From positions 124,001 through 188,000 of the forward strand of contig NZ_VFAC01000002.1 in the NCBI RefSeq assembly GCF_007644105.1: 64,000 nucleotides of DNA, in the 5' to 3' direction. Below, piece after piece: positions 62,932 through 64,000 of this stretch. The stretch comes from Elioraea rosea (GTDB lineage: Bacteria > Pseudomonadota > Alphaproteobacteria > Acetobacterales > Acetobacteraceae). Under the pieces are notes generated by a model, which ran no database searches, was not told where the DNA came from, and worked only from the letters and a program-made list of their open reading frames with translations. The translations under genes and the position numbers were made by a program. The stretch's first letter is position 1. The number at the start of each line of letters is the position of its first letter.

Positions 62932-63393
62932 TCAGGCGGCCGCCGGCGCGGCGGCCTGCGGCGGCACCGCGCGGAAACCGATCGCGAGGCGGTTCCAGCC
63001 ATTAATCGTGACGATCAGCAGGGTGAGCTTCACGATCTCCTCATCGTTGAAATGCGGCTTCAGCCCGTCATAGTCACCGCCCGGCGCACGGGTCGTGGCG
63101 ACTAGCGTCAGCGCCTCGGTCCAGGCGAGAGCCGCGCGTTCCCGCGGCGTGTAGTGCGGCGCCTCCCGCCAGGCGTCGAGCAAATAGAGCCGGGCCTCCA
63201 CCTCGCCGGCCTTGCGCGCGTCGCGTGTGTGCATGTGGATGCAATAGGCGCAGCCGTTGATCTGGGAAGCGCGTGTCTCCACCAGCTTGATCAGGCTGTG
63301 CTCAAGCCCGCTCGAGGACACGGCCTTGTCGAGGTTCAGCATGGCCTTCATGAGCTGGGGAGCGGCTGCAAAGTAGTCCAGGCGGGTCGTCAT
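62932..63393 (-). CDS. carboxymuconolactone decarboxylase / AhpD-like protein
   Basis: A 153-residue alkylhydroperoxidase-D-like protein with the redox motif C48-A-Y-C51 and His55 (GCAYCIHMH). Members reduce peroxides or decarboxylate; those linked to ECF41 sigma factors are their main known target genes, with undefined physiological substrates. It is the first gene of the pair with the sigma factor. ATG 63393 has AAGGA upstream; the ECF41 promoter ends 35 bases before the start. Confidence 0.92.
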   Translation of the reverse strand: MTTRLDYFAAAPQLMKAMLNLDKAVSSSGLEHSLIKLVETRASQINGCAYCIHMHTRDARKAGEVEARLYLLDAWREAPHYTPRERAALAWTEALTLVATTRAPGGDYDGLKPHFNDEEIVKLTLLIVTINGWNRLAIGFRAVPPQAAAPAAA

Positions 63394-63427
63394 CGGGGAC
63401 CGTCCTTGCTGTGGGTTGTCCCCATAG

Positions 63428-63454
63428 GACGAGGCAGGGGCGCCGGATGTGACC
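63428..63454 (-). promoter_or_regulatory. ECF41-type promoter
   Basis: On the minus strand GGTCACA (63454-63448), a 16-base spacer and CGTC (63431-63428). The published ECF41 consensus is TGTCACA, 16 bases, CGTC, so only the first base differs and the spacing is exact. It lies 35 bases upstream of the AhpD-like gene, predicting that the sigma factor drives its own operon. Confidence 0.75.
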
Positions 63455-63484
63455 GGCCGCGCAGGATGCGGCGCAGATTCCCCG

Positions 63485-64000
63485 TCACTTCGTTGGGACG
63501 ATCCGCTCGATGGCCGTCTTCAGGGATGTCGTGCCGCGCCGATGTTCGTTCCCGGCCTGCTGCGTGACCAGGCCGTTGGCGATGCCTTCGTACATCCCGA
63601 GCAGGGCGGCCGCCACCTCGGCGGGCACGCCCTGCTCCGCGAGCATGGCGGCGCGGCGTTCCGCCGGAACCAGGATCGGCGCCACGGGATGCCCGAGCAC
63701 TGCGGCAAAGGCCGTCGCCACGTCGCCTGCGCTCCAGTCTTCCGGCCCACTCAGCTCCACGATCCGCTTGCCGGTCCATTCCTCGCGCAGCAGGCCTGCC
63801 GCCGCCCGCCCGACATCGATCGTGCTCACCATCGGGATGCGCTTTGCGGGATCGAGGAAGGTCGGGAGCGTGCGGTCCGCCTTGGCCGCCGGCGCCACTT
63901 CATCCCAGGTCTCGACGAAGTACCCGGGCCGCAGGAAGGCCGTTGCCGGCGATGCCCCATCCAGAAGGGCTTCGAACCGGTTGAGCGTGGCGATCACGCC
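63485..64000 (-). CDS. NmrA-family NAD(P)-binding protein, 5' end beyond the window
   Basis: The C-terminal about 172 residues of an NmrA/atypical SDR protein. FLRPGYFVETWDEVAP, DVGRAAAGLLREEWTGKRIVELSGPEDWS and FAAVLGHPVAPILVPAERR are typical. The NAD(P)-binding GxxGxxG part would lie to the right of the window end. Members are redox sensors or quinone/isoflavone reductases. It lies upstream of the AhpD/sigma pair on the same strand with the ECF41 promoter between. Confidence 0.85.
   Translation of the reverse strand, partial: GVIATLNRFEALLDGASPATAFLRPGYFVETWDEVAPAAKADRTLPTFLDPAKRIPMVSTIDVGRAAAGLLREEWTGKRIVELSGPEDWSAGDVATAFAAVLGHPVAPILVPAERRAAMLAEQGVPAEVAAALLGMYEGIANGLVTQQAGNEHRRGTTSLKTAIERIVPTK

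Overview
The window is high-GC DNA with tightly packed genes. Many neighbours share 4-base ATGA, GTGA or TGATG stop/start overlaps. The gene content points to an aerobic alphaproteobacterium, most likely Rhodospirillales/Acetobacteraceae-like. The reasons are a membrane PQQ dehydrogenase, a TamA-TamB pair, a cytochrome oxidase with fused subunits I and III, ATP-dependent hydantoinases, and many ABC uptake systems. The assignment is an inference from gene content, not from a marker gene.

Left part (1-19.7 kb): a cut-off DevA-type ABC ATPase; a coupled trio of orphan solute-binding protein, SDR and metallo-beta-lactamase-fold hydrolase, divergent from a PuuE-type deacetylase; a dienelactone hydrolase broken by a frameshift; TamA-TamB; a quinoprotein dehydrogenase; and a respiratory block (oxidase II, I+III fusion, small membrane protein, CtaG, HemJ-like protein, DUF2231 protein).

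Middle part (19.8-31.5 kb): one long minus-strand unit, dppB, dppC-dppD fusion, dppF, binding protein, FAD amine/amino-acid oxidase, hyuA, hyuB. It is divergent from a creatininase-family gene. Together these look like uptake and stepwise hydrolysis/oxidation of a cyclic amide such as N-methylhydantoin or creatinine-derived compounds. From 31.5 to 43.8 kb three complete ABC importers lie back to back: a PhnCDEE-type system on the minus strand, then two consecutive binding protein-permease-ATPase sets of the iron(III)/2-aminoethylphosphonate type on the plus strand. A GNAT gene and a glycine-rich, PEP-CTERM-like exported protein follow.

Right part (45.75-64 kb): the style changes at 45749-45793, where a tRNA-Arg(CCG) 3' half stands alone without its 5' half, as expected for an attachment-site copy at the end of an integrated element. 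To its right is a mosaic of small detoxification and stress genes (prolyl oligopeptidase, RidA, alpha/beta hydrolases, carotenoid oxygenase, two LysR and one AraC regulators, aldo/keto reductase, VOC, GST, DUF1772, cupin). It contains many broken genes: two frameshifted, two 5'-truncated, three with premature stops, one with a 7-bp duplication, and a short duplicated ridA start. No integrase lies inside the window.

The right end holds an ECF41-type sigma factor cotranscribed with a carboxymuconolactone-decarboxylase-like protein. A near-perfect ECF41 promoter precedes the pair, so the circuit is probably autoregulated. A partial NmrA-like gene runs off the end.
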